A stretch of 16,540 nucleotides of DNA from CAZRIT01 sp964600225. GTDB lineage: Bacteria > Bacillota > Clostridia > Christensenellales > CAG-138. The notes below the pieces were generated by a model. That model made no database searches and was not told the DNA's origin. It was given only the letters and a program-made list of their open reading frames with translations. Each line of letters starts with the position of its first letter. The first letter of the stretch is position 1. This document shows positions 1 to 6,281 of this stretch, piece by piece. The stretch is from positions 1-16,540 of the forward strand of contig CAZRIT010000045.1 of NCBI GenBank assembly GCA_964600225.1, written 5' to 3'. A program made the position numbers and the translations under genes.

Positions 1-387
1 CTTGCTGAACTGGGGCGCGCGACGGGCTGCATGCAGACCGTACTTTTTACGCTCCTTCATGCGCGGATCGCGGGTGAGATAGCCCGCTTTCTTGAGCATG
101 GGGCGCAGCTCGGGCTGCGCAATCAACAGCGCGCGGGAGATGCCGTGGCGGATGGCGCCTGCCTGACCCGTGGTGCCGCCGCCGATGACGTTGACGTGTA
201 CATCGTACTTGGTCACGTTATCGGTGAGCACGAGCGGGGCGCGGACGATCATCTTGAGCGTTTCCATGCCGAAATACTCCTCGACATCACGCTTGTTGAC
301 GGTAATGTTGCCGGTGCCGGGGAGTAACCGAACGCGGGCAATGGACTTTTTGCGACGGCCTGTGCCGAGATACTGCGTTGCTGCCAT
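1..387 (-). CDS. rpsI: 30S ribosomal protein S9 (3' end cut by window)
   Basis: Ribosomal protein S9 of the small subunit, whose basic C-terminal tail reaches toward the P-site tRNA. The minus-strand reading begins MAATQYLGTGRRKKSIARVR and contains the family's GGG-TGQAGAIRHGISRALL segment near the middle. It runs to position 1 with RRAPQFSK, the usual S9 ending, so probably only one residue and the stop codon lie outside the window. The ATG at 387 is preceded by AAAGGAG about 8 nt upstream. The gene starts 18 nt after the rplM stop, the classic rplM-rpsI pair, so it is almost certainly co-transcribed from the promoter at 931-959. No oddities are visible in the 129 codons present. Confidence 0.97.
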   Translation of the reverse strand, partial: MAATQYLGTGRRKKSIARVRLLPGTGNITVNKRDVEEYFGMETLKMIVRAPLVLTDNVTKYDVHVNVIGGGTTGQAGAIRHGISRALLIAQPELRPMLKKAGYLTRDPRMKERKKYGLHAARRAPQFSK

Positions 388-405
388 GTTTGGTAACTCC
401 TTTCG

Positions 406-837
406 TTATTTGAGCACGAGCGCTTCAGGCTTCTGTGCGGCGTTATTATGCTCGGCGCCCGCATAGATGCGGAGCTTTTTGAGCATACGATCGCCGAGAG
501 GGCCCTTGGGCATCATGCGGCGGACAGCTTCATATACGGCAAATTCGGGCTTGGTTTCCAGAAGCTTGCGATAGGAGACTTCCTTCAAACCACCCGGATA
601 ACCCGTATGGTGGATGTACTTTTTGTCGTCGAGCTTATTGCCCGTCAGACGGATTTTGGCGGCGTTGACGATGATGACATGGTCGCCTGTGTCGACGTGC
701 GGGGTATATATGGGCTTGTGCTTTCCCCTGAGGATGGCTGCTACCTGCGAAGCGAGACGACCGAGAACCATGCCGTCCGCGTCCACAACGTACCAGTTGC
801 GCTCAACGGTTTCGCCCTTAGCCATATAGGATTTCAT
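406..837 (-). CDS. rplM: 50S ribosomal protein L13
   Basis: Ribosomal protein L13, an early-assembling 23S rRNA-binding protein of the large subunit. The 143-aa product has the usual length and family signatures: WYVVDADGMVLGRLAS near residues 14-29, RGKHKPIYTPHVDTGD, then VNAAKIRLTGNK, the YIHHTGYPGG loop, and a C-terminal MMPKGPLGDRMLKKLRIYAG block. The reading frame is open for 15 more codons upstream to an ATG at 882, but the start at 837 (MKSYMAKGETVERNW) fits the family and has GGAGG about 8 nt upstream. It is the first gene of the rplM-rpsI operon, reading away from the small ORFs at 1041-1317. Confidence 0.97.
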   Translation of the reverse strand: MKSYMAKGETVERNWYVVDADGMVLGRLASQVAAILRGKHKPIYTPHVDTGDHVIIVNAAKIRLTGNKLDDKKYIHHTGYPGGLKEVSYRKLLETKPEFAVYEAVRRMMPKGPLGDRMLKKLRIYAGAEHNNAAQKPEALVLK

Positions 838-930
838 GGCGATTCCTCCAACCTTCAATTTGTTTGTGGCTGTGCATTGCATGCTTTCCGCCGGGGCTAG
901 TGGCAGATTTCACCCAATGGCACACCGAAC

Positions 931-959
931 AGTTTAGCAAACGGAATCGGCCGTGTCAA
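931..959 (-). promoter_or_regulatory. Housekeeping (sigma-A type) promoter of rplM-rpsI
   Basis: Read on the minus strand, TTGACA (954-959) is followed by a 17-bp spacer and TAAACT (931-936). The -35 is perfect and the -10 has one weak mismatch. Transcription would start near 924-925, leaving a 5' leader of about 87 nt before the rplM ATG at 837. A leader of that length could hold an L13 autoregulatory structure of the kind known from Firmicutes, but I could not recognise one here with confidence. Confidence 0.88.
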
Positions 960-1040
960 TCCCCAAATGCCCGATGAACGCCGATTTTTGTGATATTTGC
1001 CACATACAGCGGACAACATAACCCCATGAGAGGTGTGCTT

Positions 1041-1193
1041 ATGACAAAACGCATGATATTCGTCTGCATCGCCGTGTTGACGCTGACGGCGCTGGCCGTG
1101 CTGGCGCTGTTTTGGACGGTCAAGCAGAACAACCCGCCCGCAAGCGGCGTCTATTTTGTAACAGGAGGCCAACATGATTCGACCGCACTTTGA
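1041..1193 (+). CDS. Small single-pass membrane protein (50 aa), unknown function
   Basis: I do not recognise this gene. The 50-aa product starts MTKRMIFVCIAVLTLTALAV, with one hydrophobic segment at about residues 5-25 after a short basic N-terminus, then a polar tail VKQNNPPASGVYFV. It would be a small type II or signal-anchored membrane protein. The ATG at 1041 was chosen because AGAGGTG lies 5-6 nt upstream; the same frame is open to 990 without a better site. It overlaps the next small gene by 20 nt, which suggests translational coupling. I saw no good promoter upstream. The gene lies between the divergent rplM promoter and the convergent glycosyltransferase. It could be a chance ORF, but the hydrophobic core and the downstream ribosome binding site favour a real gene. 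Confidence 0.5.
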   Translation: MTKRMIFVCIAVLTLTALAVLALFWTVKQNNPPASGVYFVTGGQHDSTAL

Positions 1194-1317
1194 CCGCATC
1201 AAACGCCCTGCGTCGCTCTTGCACGGCAGCGGCGGCGCGGATACGCCCGCCGACCGTGAGGTGCGCTATCGCCCGTACGATTGCGAGCGCGAAAACCGCA
1301 ACGACGCCGACGACTGA
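1174..1317 (+). CDS. Small hydrophilic protein (47 aa), unknown function
   Basis: I do not recognise this gene. The product starts MIRPHFDRIKRPASLLHGSG and ends in an acidic, polar stretch (DCERENRNDADD). No membrane segment, signal peptide or known motif is visible, and it has a single cysteine. The main support is a very strong ribosome binding site, AGGAGG at 1163-1168, at good spacing before the ATG at 1174. It overlaps the end of the 50-aa membrane protein gene by 20 nt in another frame, so the two are probably translated together. Its stop at 1317 lies only 3 nt from the convergent stop of the glycosyltransferase gene. Confidence 0.5.
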   Translation: MIRPHFDRIKRPASLLHGSGGADTPADREVRYRPYDCERENRNDADD

Positions 1318-1320
1318 TTT

Positions 1321-2463
1321 TTACAGGCCGTAAATGGTCAGGATGGCGTTTACCCAGTCCGCAATGCCAAACGATGCCGCGACCTGTCGGGAGACGGTTT
1401 CCAGCGCGCGCTTCCCCGCGTCCGTTTGGGCCTGCCTTTCGGCATGGACAAGCGCATCGGCAAGCGCGGCAGCGTTTTCGGTTGCAAACGTGAAAACGGT
1501 GGGGTAGGCTTGTGCCCACGCGGTGCCCATGATATCGCTGATGACGCAGGCGCGGCCAACGGACATGGCCTCCAGCAGCGCAAAGGAGAAGGTTTCCGAG
1601 CGGCTGGCGGAGACGAACACATCCGCAGCCTTGTGGTAGCGGAACACGTCCTCGTCGGGTGGCAGAAGCCTGAGCCAGGGTTCGCTGCCGCTGTACGGCG
1701 TATGCTCGGCGATGAAGGATTGCATTTTTTCCTTTGTATATGCCCGCCCGAGTACGACGCCGAGCATCCGATCACCATGCCCGTTGGCAATGAGGTTGCC
1801 CACGGCGTTGACCGCCACATCCACGCCCTTGACAAACGGCGACCAGCCGAACACGAGGGCAAGCTTGGCGTCGGGCGGGATGTCAAACAGCTTCCTTGTC
1901 GCCGCGCCGTCGAGGGCTTTGGTGGCAAAGCGCTCGGCGACCAGGGCGTTGTGCACGGGGATGGCCTCGCCATCGAACGCGGCGGTTTCGGAAACGGTGA
2001 TGCGCGTAATGCGGCCGCTGCCGATCAAGCGTTCCGCCGTGCGGTTGAGCTTGCGAAACAACCGCTGCCGTGCCGTCGGCGCGCGGCCCGCGGAAAAATC
2101 GGAGTGAATATGCAGTATCAGCTTGAGACGGCGATCGAGCAGCGCCGCGAGCTTGGCGGGCTTGAACAGCCCGAAGTGCGCGTGCAGGATGGATGCGTCG
2201 TATTGGCGTATCAGGCGCATCAGCGCGCGGCACTGGGAAAGCGTGCCATGATCGGGCAAAAAAGATACGTCGCGCCCTTCCGCAATCAACCGCGCGCACC
2301 AATCGCGCGATGCGGATTCCGCGGGGAACGCCCAAACAGCGCGCATGCCGCGTAGACGCAGCGCGTCGTCCAGGCAACGCAGCGAAGCGATAAAATTGCC
2401 GCCGTACGGCGCGCGGTAATCGCAAAGCAGCAAAACAGGCGTTTGGGAGCGGTTCGTTTTCAT
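1321..2463 (-). CDS. Glycosyltransferase family 4-like protein
   Basis: A predicted cytoplasmic retaining glycosyltransferase of the GT-B fold, moving a sugar from a nucleotide-sugar to an unknown acceptor, probably a cell-surface glycan or lipid. The 380-aa protein has the normal length. The N-terminal Rossmann domain starts TPVLLLCDYRAPYGGNF (8-24) and includes HAHFGLFKPAKLAAL (94-108). The C-terminal nucleotide-sugar domain has FGWSPFVKGVDVAV (205-218) and the GT4 E-x7-E signature ETFSFALLE (E290 and E298) in the segment SASRSETFSFALLEAMSVG. The ATG at 2463 was chosen over upstream in-frame codons because the Rossmann strand starts just after it; a TATAAT box lies 6 nt upstream, so the mRNA may be leaderless. 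It is divergent from spoVAC. The substrate cannot be read from the sequence. Confidence 0.87.
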   Translation of the reverse strand: MKTNRSQTPVLLLCDYRAPYGGNFIASLRCLDDALRLRGMRAVWAFPAESASRDWCARLIAEGRDVSFLPDHGTLSQCRALMRLIRQYDASILHAHFGLFKPAKLAALLDRRLKLILHIHSDFSAGRAPTARQRLFRKLNRTAERLIGSGRITRITVSETAAFDGEAIPVHNALVAERFATKALDGAATRKLFDIPPDAKLALVFGWSPFVKGVDVAVNAVGNLIANGHGDRMLGVVLGRAYTKEKMQSFIAEHTPYSGSEPWLRLLPPDEDVFRYHKAADVFVSASRSETFSFALLEAMSVGRACVISDIMGTAWAQAYPTVFTFATENAAALADALVHAERQAQTDAGKRALETVSRQVAASFGIADWVNAILTIYGL

Positions 2464-2469
2464 GCTGCT

Positions 2470-2499
2470 ATTATACATGTTTTCGACGCATTTGCACAA
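2470..2499 (-). promoter_or_regulatory. Promoter of the glycosyltransferase gene, probably leaderless
   Basis: On the minus strand TTGTGC (2494-2499), an 18-bp spacer and a perfect TATAAT (2470-2475) precede the start codon. The A of the ATG at 2463 is the seventh base after the -10 box, which is where transcription normally begins. No Shine-Dalgarno sequence is visible in the six intervening bases. The promoter lies inside the spoVAC upstream region, so the two divergent units share about 60 bp. Confidence 0.65.
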
Positions 2500-2524
2500 C
2501 CTATTTGACAGGAGGCGATCCATT

Positions 2525-2977
2525 ATGAAACAACCGAATTTTCATGCCGAGCGGTATCGGCAGCAGGTCAATGCGAACATGCCGCGATCAAAGGTGCTCA
2601 AGCAGTGCTGCCGCGCATTCTGGACGGGCGGGCTGATCTGCTGCGTGGGTCAGGCCGTCAGCGATATCATGGATTGGCTGTTTTTGCTCACGCCCAAACA
2701 GCTTTCGAGCGTAACGGCCATCATTATGGTGTTCTTTGGCGCTTTGCTGACGGGCATCGGCGTGTACGATAAAATCGGCGCGTATGCGGGCGCGGGCTCG
2801 GTAGTGCCCATCACGGGCTTTGCCAACTCCGTCGTGGCGCCCGCCATCGAATACCGTCCCGAGGGATTGGTGATGGGCGTGGCCGCCAAGATGTTCAACA
2901 TCGCGGGCCCCGTGCTGGTATACGGCATCGGCAGCTCAATCCTTGTCGGCCTACTGTGGCTGGCGTTTGGAGGTTGA
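2525..2977 (+). CDS. spoVAC: Stage V sporulation protein AC
   Basis: SpoVAC is an inner-membrane part of the SpoVA channel that moves Ca2+-dipicolinic acid into the developing forespore and lets it out during germination. The 150-aa product has the usual length, a hydrophilic N-terminus (residues 1-28) and several membrane segments at about 32-50, 60-82, 92-108 and 125-148. The family's conserved stretch GIGVYDKIGAYAGAGSVVPITGF lies at 77-99, followed by FANSVVAPAIEYRPEGLVMG and KMFNIAGPVLVYGIG. The ATG at 2525 is preceded by a perfect AGGAGG at 2510-2515; the frame is open further upstream but without a site. It is the first gene of spoVAC-AD-AE. Regulation by the forespore factor sigma-G is known for this operon in Bacillus, but I could not see a convincing sigma-G promoter here. 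Confidence 0.96.
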   Translation: MKQPNFHAERYRQQVNANMPRSKVLKQCCRAFWTGGLICCVGQAVSDIMDWLFLLTPKQLSSVTAIIMVFFGALLTGIGVYDKIGAYAGAGSVVPITGFANSVVAPAIEYRPEGLVMGVAAKMFNIAGPVLVYGIGSSILVGLLWLAFGG

Positions 2978-2980
2978 CGC

Positions 2981-4021
2981 ATGGCAAAGCATCGAAAAGG
3001 ACAGTCAACATTGCAGTTTGCGGACATGCCGTATTTGGTTTCGGCGGGCTCGGTGGTGAGCGCGCAGGAGGGCGACGGGCCGCTGGGCAAGCACTTTGAC
3101 ATGGTGCTGGAGGACGACAAATGGGGCGAGGACAGCTTTGAAAAGGCGGAACGGCGCATGTTTGAAACATCCGTGCGCATTGCGCTGGACAAGGTGCGCT
3201 TCGACACGAACAACCTGCATTGCCTGCTTGGCGGCGACCTGCTCAACCAGATTGTGACCGCGGGCTTTGCCGCAAGGCGCATCAAATCTCCGTTTCTGGG
3301 GCTCTACGGCGCGTGCTCGACCATGGCGGAATCGATGCTGCTGGGGAGCGTGCTCATCGGCGGCGGCTATGCCGATACCGCGGCGTGCGCGGCGTCCAGC
3401 CACTTTTCCACGGCGGAACGGCAGTATCGCTTCCCGCTGGAGATGGGTACGACCGATACGCCCACCGCGCAGCACACGGTGACGGGCGCGGGCTGCGTGC
3501 TGCTTTCCTCCGAGCCGATGGGCAAGGACGATCCGTTCACGCGTATCCGCGTGGAGGCGGCTACCATCGGGCGCGTAATCGATCTGGGCATCACCGACGC
3601 CAACAACATGGGCGCGGCCATGGCGCCCGCGGCGGCGGATACCATACTGACGCACCTGAACGATACGGGCCGCAAGGCGGAGGATTTTGACCTGATTATC
3701 ACGGGCGATCTGGGCTGGTTCGGCGCGGAGCTGTTGACGTCGCTGTGCCGTGAGCACGAGCTGGATCTGTCGGGACGGCATCTGGATTGCGGGAACCTGA
3801 TCTATCCGCCCGTCGTCAAGTACGGCTGCGGCGGCTCGGGCTGCGGGTGCTCTGCGGTGACGCTGGCTGCGCATCTGTTAAACAAAATGGAGCATGGCGA
3901 CGTGCGCCGCATGCTGTTTGTGGCAACAGGCGCGCTGCTGTCGCCGGGCACCTCCATGCAGGGCGATACCATCCCGGGGATTGCGCATGCGCTGAGCCTT
4001 GTGCGGGAGGATATGCTATGA
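2981..4021 (+). CDS. spoVAD: Stage V sporulation protein AD
   Basis: SpoVAD is the soluble, membrane-associated member of the SpoVA complex. It has a thiolase-like fold and in Bacillus binds dipicolinic acid directly. The 346-aa protein fits the family's length. It begins with GQSTLQFADMPYLVSAGSVV and has the thiolase-type nucleophile region FLGLYGACSTMAESMLLG with Cys112 where condensing enzymes carry the active cysteine. The C-terminal half contains LDCGNLIYPPVVKYGCGGSG and a GALLSPGTSMQGDTIPGIAHA segment typical of SpoVAD. The ATG at 2981 is 3 nt after the spoVAC stop, with GGAGG at 2968-2972 inside the end of spoVAC. Its TGA overlaps the ATG of spoVAE (ATGA at 4018-4021), so the genes are translationally coupled. 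Confidence 0.97.
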   Translation: MAKHRKGQSTLQFADMPYLVSAGSVVSAQEGDGPLGKHFDMVLEDDKWGEDSFEKAERRMFETSVRIALDKVRFDTNNLHCLLGGDLLNQIVTAGFAARRIKSPFLGLYGACSTMAESMLLGSVLIGGGYADTAACAASSHFSTAERQYRFPLEMGTTDTPTAQHTVTGAGCVLLSSEPMGKDDPFTRIRVEAATIGRVIDLGITDANNMGAAMAPAAADTILTHLNDTGRKAEDFDLIITGDLGWFGAELLTSLCREHELDLSGRHLDCGNLIYPPVVKYGCGGSGCGCSAVTLAAHLLNKMEHGDVRRMLFVATGALLSPGTSMQGDTIPGIAHALSLVREDML

Positions 4022-4383
4022 AGGATGCGATGATCTACCTGTACGCGTTCCTCGTGGGCGGGGCCATCTGTGTGATCGGCCAACTGCTGATCAGCCTGAC
4101 GCGGTTGACCGCTGCGCGTATCCTGGTGCTGTTTGTGACCCTTGGCGTGGTGCTGGGCGCACTGGGCCTGTACGAGCCGCTGGTGGAGTTTGCGGGCGGC
4201 GGTGCAAGCATCCCGCTGACGGGCTTTGGCAACACGCTCGCCAAGGGCGCCATCGAGGGCGCCAAGACCGACGGCGTCGTTGGCGCGTTCACAGGTGGTA
4301 CAAGCGCGGCGGCGGGCGGCATTGCGGCTGCGGTATTTTTCGGGTACCTGTTCAGCTTGATTTCCAAATCGAAAACGAAATAG
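4018..4383 (+). CDS. spoVAE: Stage V sporulation protein AE (AEb type)
   Basis: A small membrane component of the SpoVA dipicolinic acid channel. The 121-aa product has three or four hydrophobic segments (about residues 5-25, 33-52, 60-80 and 93-115) and the conserved block FAGGGASIPLTGFGNTLAKGAIEGAK in the middle, which mirrors the VVPITGF block of SpoVAC. The length and sequence fit the SpoVAEb form found in Bacillus and clostridia. The ATG at 4018 overlaps the spoVAD stop by 4 nt, and GGGAGG lies upstream at 4005-4010. No spoVAA, spoVAB or spoVAF follows, so this is the short clostridial C-D-E version of the operon. The hairpin array starting at 4401 follows the stop codon. Confidence 0.95.
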   Translation: MKDAMIYLYAFLVGGAICVIGQLLISLTRLTAARILVLFVTLGVVLGALGLYEPLVEFAGGGASIPLTGFGNTLAKGAIEGAKTDGVVGAFTGGTSAAAGGIAAAVFFGYLFSLISKSKTK

Positions 4384-4400
4384 AAGGAACCTGCAATATA

Positions 4401-4423
4401 AGCGGCGTCAATCGGACGCCGCT
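4401..4423. repeat. Hairpin after spoVAE, near-copy of the terminator stem at 4627-4647
   Basis: A 9-bp perfect stem, AGCGGCGTC / GACGCCGCT, encloses the 5-nt loop AATCG. There is no T-tract after it, so it is not a simple intrinsic terminator. Its core GCGGCGTCAATC is repeated exactly at 4627-4638, where it forms the stem of a real terminator. The two copies therefore look like related parts of one element. Confidence 0.75.
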
Positions 4424-4427
4424 AGCG

Positions 4428-4455
4428 CCCGTCAAAAAAATCATTTTTTGACGGG
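4428..4455. repeat. Perfect 12-bp inverted repeat with A/T-rich core
   Basis: CCCGTCAAAAAA (4428-4439) is exactly reverse-complementary to TTTTTTGACGGG (4444-4455), with a 4-nt loop ATCA. The A and T runs are part of the stem, as in some two-way terminators. It may help end transcription of spoVAE on the plus strand or of the membrane protein gene on the minus strand. It stands out sharply against the GC-rich surroundings. Confidence 0.75.
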
Positions 4456-4457
4456 AT

Positions 4458-4477
4458 CGTGCTGCGGCACGGGTTTT
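4458..4477 (+). terminator. Weak terminator-like hairpin after spoVAE
   Basis: CGTGC (4458-4462) pairs with GCACG (4467-4471) around the loop TGCG, and GG followed by TTTT (4474-4477) comes next. The stem is short but GC-rich and the U-tract is in the right place for the plus strand, so together with the preceding 12-bp stem it may end the spoVA transcript. Confidence 0.4.
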
Positions 4478-4482
4478 ACTTA

Positions 4483-4504
4483 CAGGATTGACGCTGCAAT
4501 CCTG
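4483..4504. repeat. Hairpin with arm complementary to the flanking repeats
   Basis: CAGGATTG (4483-4490) pairs perfectly with CAATCCTG (4497-4504) around the loop ACGCTG. The segment GATTGACGC at 4486-4494 is also an exact 9-nt reverse complement of GCGTCAATC at 4405-4413 and at 4630-4638, so an alternative long-range pairing is possible. Confidence 0.65.
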
Positions 4505-4513
4505 CAAGCAACG

Positions 4514-4548
4514 TGTCAAAAGCGGCGCACATGTCGCCACTTTTGACA
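4514..4548. repeat. Long hairpin (9 bp + 4 bp) in the spoVAE downstream region
   Basis: TGTCAAAAG (4514-4522) pairs with CTTTTGACA (4540-4548). After a single C/A mismatch the stem continues with GGCG (4524-4527) and CGCC (4535-4538) around a 7-nt loop. No T-tract follows on either strand. It is the longest of the consecutive stems in this gene-free stretch. Confidence 0.65.
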
Positions 4549-4581
4549 AATTGTTTGGTTGTTCCTCTGTTATTTGCGCGC

Positions 4582-4603
4582 GCGGCTTGACGGAGCAAGC
4601 CGC
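4582..4603. repeat. Hairpin before the terminator at 4627
   Basis: GCGGCTTG (4582-4589) pairs perfectly with CAAGCCGC (4596-4603) around the loop ACGGAG. It is followed by 23 nt and then the terminator stem at 4627-4647. No promoter or open reading frame of interest is visible between 4384 and 4636; the whole stretch is hairpins with short linkers. Confidence 0.65.
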
Positions 4604-4626
4604 ACAAACCATTCCTGTCGGGTGAG

Positions 4627-4654
4627 GCGGCGTCAATCAGACGCCGCTTTTTTT
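4627..4654 (+). terminator. Intrinsic terminator overlapping the end of the convergent membrane gene
   Basis: GCGGCGTC (4627-4634) and GACGCCGC (4640-4647) form an 8-bp GC-rich stem with the loop AATCA, followed by seven T residues (4648-4654). It is a clear plus-strand terminator. The loop contains the minus-strand stop codon of the membrane protein gene (4637-4639). It would end any transcript that crosses the hairpin array and would protect the convergent gene from read-through. Confidence 0.8.
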
Positions 4655-6178
4655 GCGGCCTATATGCAGGAGCCCGTATGCGGCGACGGGGCAGAGGAAG
4701 GGCAGAAAGTTGATGACGTATTGGGAGCGGGCCTCAAACAGCATATGGAACAGCAGCCCGCCCAGCACGAGCACGGGCAGCAAAAGCTGCGCCTCGTCGG
4801 CACGCAAAAACATGGCGAGGATGCCCAAGAGGAACCCAACGTACAATAGCTGCAGCGATTGGTTCATCAAAAAATCCAGCAGCTTTCCCAAGCCGCGGTC
4901 ATAGACGCTCAGCACATACCACGGCTGGTCATCAAACGTTTCGCAGGTGCCGCTGGCCCAGACGGACATAAACGACGGCTCGTTCCATTGCGATTGAAAC
5001 TTTTGCAGATAGAAGCGCGCGCAGTATTTGGGGTCCGAACGGAACGCTTGGAGGCTATTCTTGATATCGGCGCGGCTGTGCGCATTGTATTGCTCGATAT
5101 CCGTACCCAAATCCTCGTGCATATTCCACATGTAGGAGTTGTACCAGCCGGGCGCCATCCAGCTTTCCCGCATGCCCATGGCCATCCATACGCTCATATC
5201 CAGGCCGTTGCCGAAGGTGGTATCCAGCTCCCGTTCATAGCAGCCCTTCAACACGCGCGATCCAAACAGCGCGGCCATCACCATGACGACGGCGGCTGCG
5301 ATTGCGAGGACGCGCCTGCTGCGGAGCGCGTGCAGGCAGAGCGCGATGGCGATGGCGACCACAGCAATCAGGGCGTTGAGCTTAAACAAACACGCCAGCG
5401 CGCAAAACAGCGCGCAGGGCAGCAGGTTCCGCTTTCGATCGGTTTTCAGGTAGCGTACGGCAAAAAATACCGCCCACAGCGTCATGGCGACGCCCGGGAT
5501 CAGACCGTAGATGAGCGTGCAGCTCAACAGCGGCTGTGGGCAGGCGCACAGGGCCAACAGCGTCAGCAGCGTCACGCGGTTGTCGGCAAAGAGGCGGTCG
5601 GCCGTCATCAGCAGCGCTGCGTAGCCCGATATCAAAAGGATCACGTTGGATACGGGGATGGCGGTCATGGCGCCGCGGCTGCCGAACGCACGGATGAAGC
5701 ATTCCACATATTTGAGGTATCCGAACTGGAAGGGGAAGCGCAAAAAGTAGAAGCGCATGACGCTGTCCGTCCCCTGAAACACTGCGTCATCGCCCGCGAT
5801 GATGCTCTCCGCCGCGCGGTACAGCACGCCCTGATCAAAGCCCGGGATGGCGTTGACGGAGGTGACCCACACCATGCCTGCGGCCAACAGCAGCAAAAGC
5901 CCGAGCGCAGACAGTATGCCGACCATCCGATCGGACACCGTCAGCCGCCCCGGCAGCCGAACCGCCACAAACGCTGCGGCAAGGATGACGAGGTTGACAA
6001 GCACGTTATCCCGTTCAAACAGGATGTGCGGAGCCGCGTACGCCTGCGGGTCGATTGTGCAGGTGCCGATCAGCGCGTTGACGGCAAGGGCGGCCGCGCC
6101 CAGCGCAGCGAGGATCAGCGCGCAGCGCGCGAGCAGCACATAGGCCTGTTCCTGTTTGCCAACGGTTTTTTGCGGCAC
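4637..6178 (-). CDS. Polytopic membrane protein, probable GT-C (PMT/ArnT-like) glycosyltransferase
   Basis: A 513-aa integral membrane protein with about 10-13 hydrophobic segments. The pattern resembles GT-C fold enzymes that use polyprenyl-phosphate sugars: two N-terminal membrane segments, then after the third a loop with NAIPGFDQGVLYRAAESIIAG (about 109-129; Asp115 is a candidate catalytic acid), FYFLRFPFQFGYL, many more helices, and a long soluble loop (about residues 300-410) with MGMRESWMAPGWYNSYMWN. The end is EARSQYVINFLPFLCPVAAYGL, common in PMT-like proteins. No ATG gives a sensible start; GTG at 6178 is preceded by GAGGG at good spacing and lies about 42 nt after the expected transcription start. 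The exact family and substrate are uncertain. It stands alone, divergent from the phage cassette. Confidence 0.75.
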   Translation of the reverse strand: MPQKTVGKQEQAYVLLARCALILAALGAAALAVNALIGTCTIDPQAYAAPHILFERDNVLVNLVILAAAFVAVRLPGRLTVSDRMVGILSALGLLLLLAAGMVWVTSVNAIPGFDQGVLYRAAESIIAGDDAVFQGTDSVMRFYFLRFPFQFGYLKYVECFIRAFGSRGAMTAIPVSNVILLISGYAALLMTADRLFADNRVTLLTLLALCACPQPLLSCTLIYGLIPGVAMTLWAVFFAVRYLKTDRKRNLLPCALFCALACLFKLNALIAVVAIAIALCLHALRSRRVLAIAAAVVMVMAALFGSRVLKGCYERELDTTFGNGLDMSVWMAMGMRESWMAPGWYNSYMWNMHEDLGTDIEQYNAHSRADIKNSLQAFRSDPKYCARFYLQKFQSQWNEPSFMSVWASGTCETFDDQPWYVLSVYDRGLGKLLDFLMNQSLQLLYVGFLLGILAMFLRADEAQLLLPVLVLGGLLFHMLFEARSQYVINFLPFLCPVAAYGLLHIGRKKSGV

Positions 6179-6226
6179 GGGGCGTACCCTCGATTTCTTG
6201 GTATTTTTGGTAGAAACAGCATTTTT

Positions 6227-6255
6227 ATTATACACACATCTTACTCGTTTGGCAA
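6227..6255 (-). promoter_or_regulatory. Housekeeping promoter of the GT-C-like membrane gene
   Basis: On the minus strand TTGCCA (6250-6255), a 17-bp spacer and a perfect TATAAT (6227-6232) are seen. Transcription would start near 6220, giving a leader of about 42 nt before the GTG at 6178. This supports the GTG start over codons further upstream, which would lie before the promoter. Confidence 0.8.
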
Positions 6256-6281
6256 CGGCGGCAAGAAAATGCGCCCAAATT

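Noticed and set aside
1003..1010. CATACAGC, similar to a sigma-E -10 box, before the two small genes
   Set aside because: No acceptable -35 at 13-15 bp; the nearby GTGATATT is only 5 bp away, which is too close.
6237..6243. CATCTTA, matching the sigma-F/G -10 pattern CATNNTA, upstream of the small terminase gene
   Set aside because: No GNATR-like -35 lies 17-18 bp upstream, and the motif overlaps the opposite-strand promoter of the membrane gene. One short match is expected by chance.
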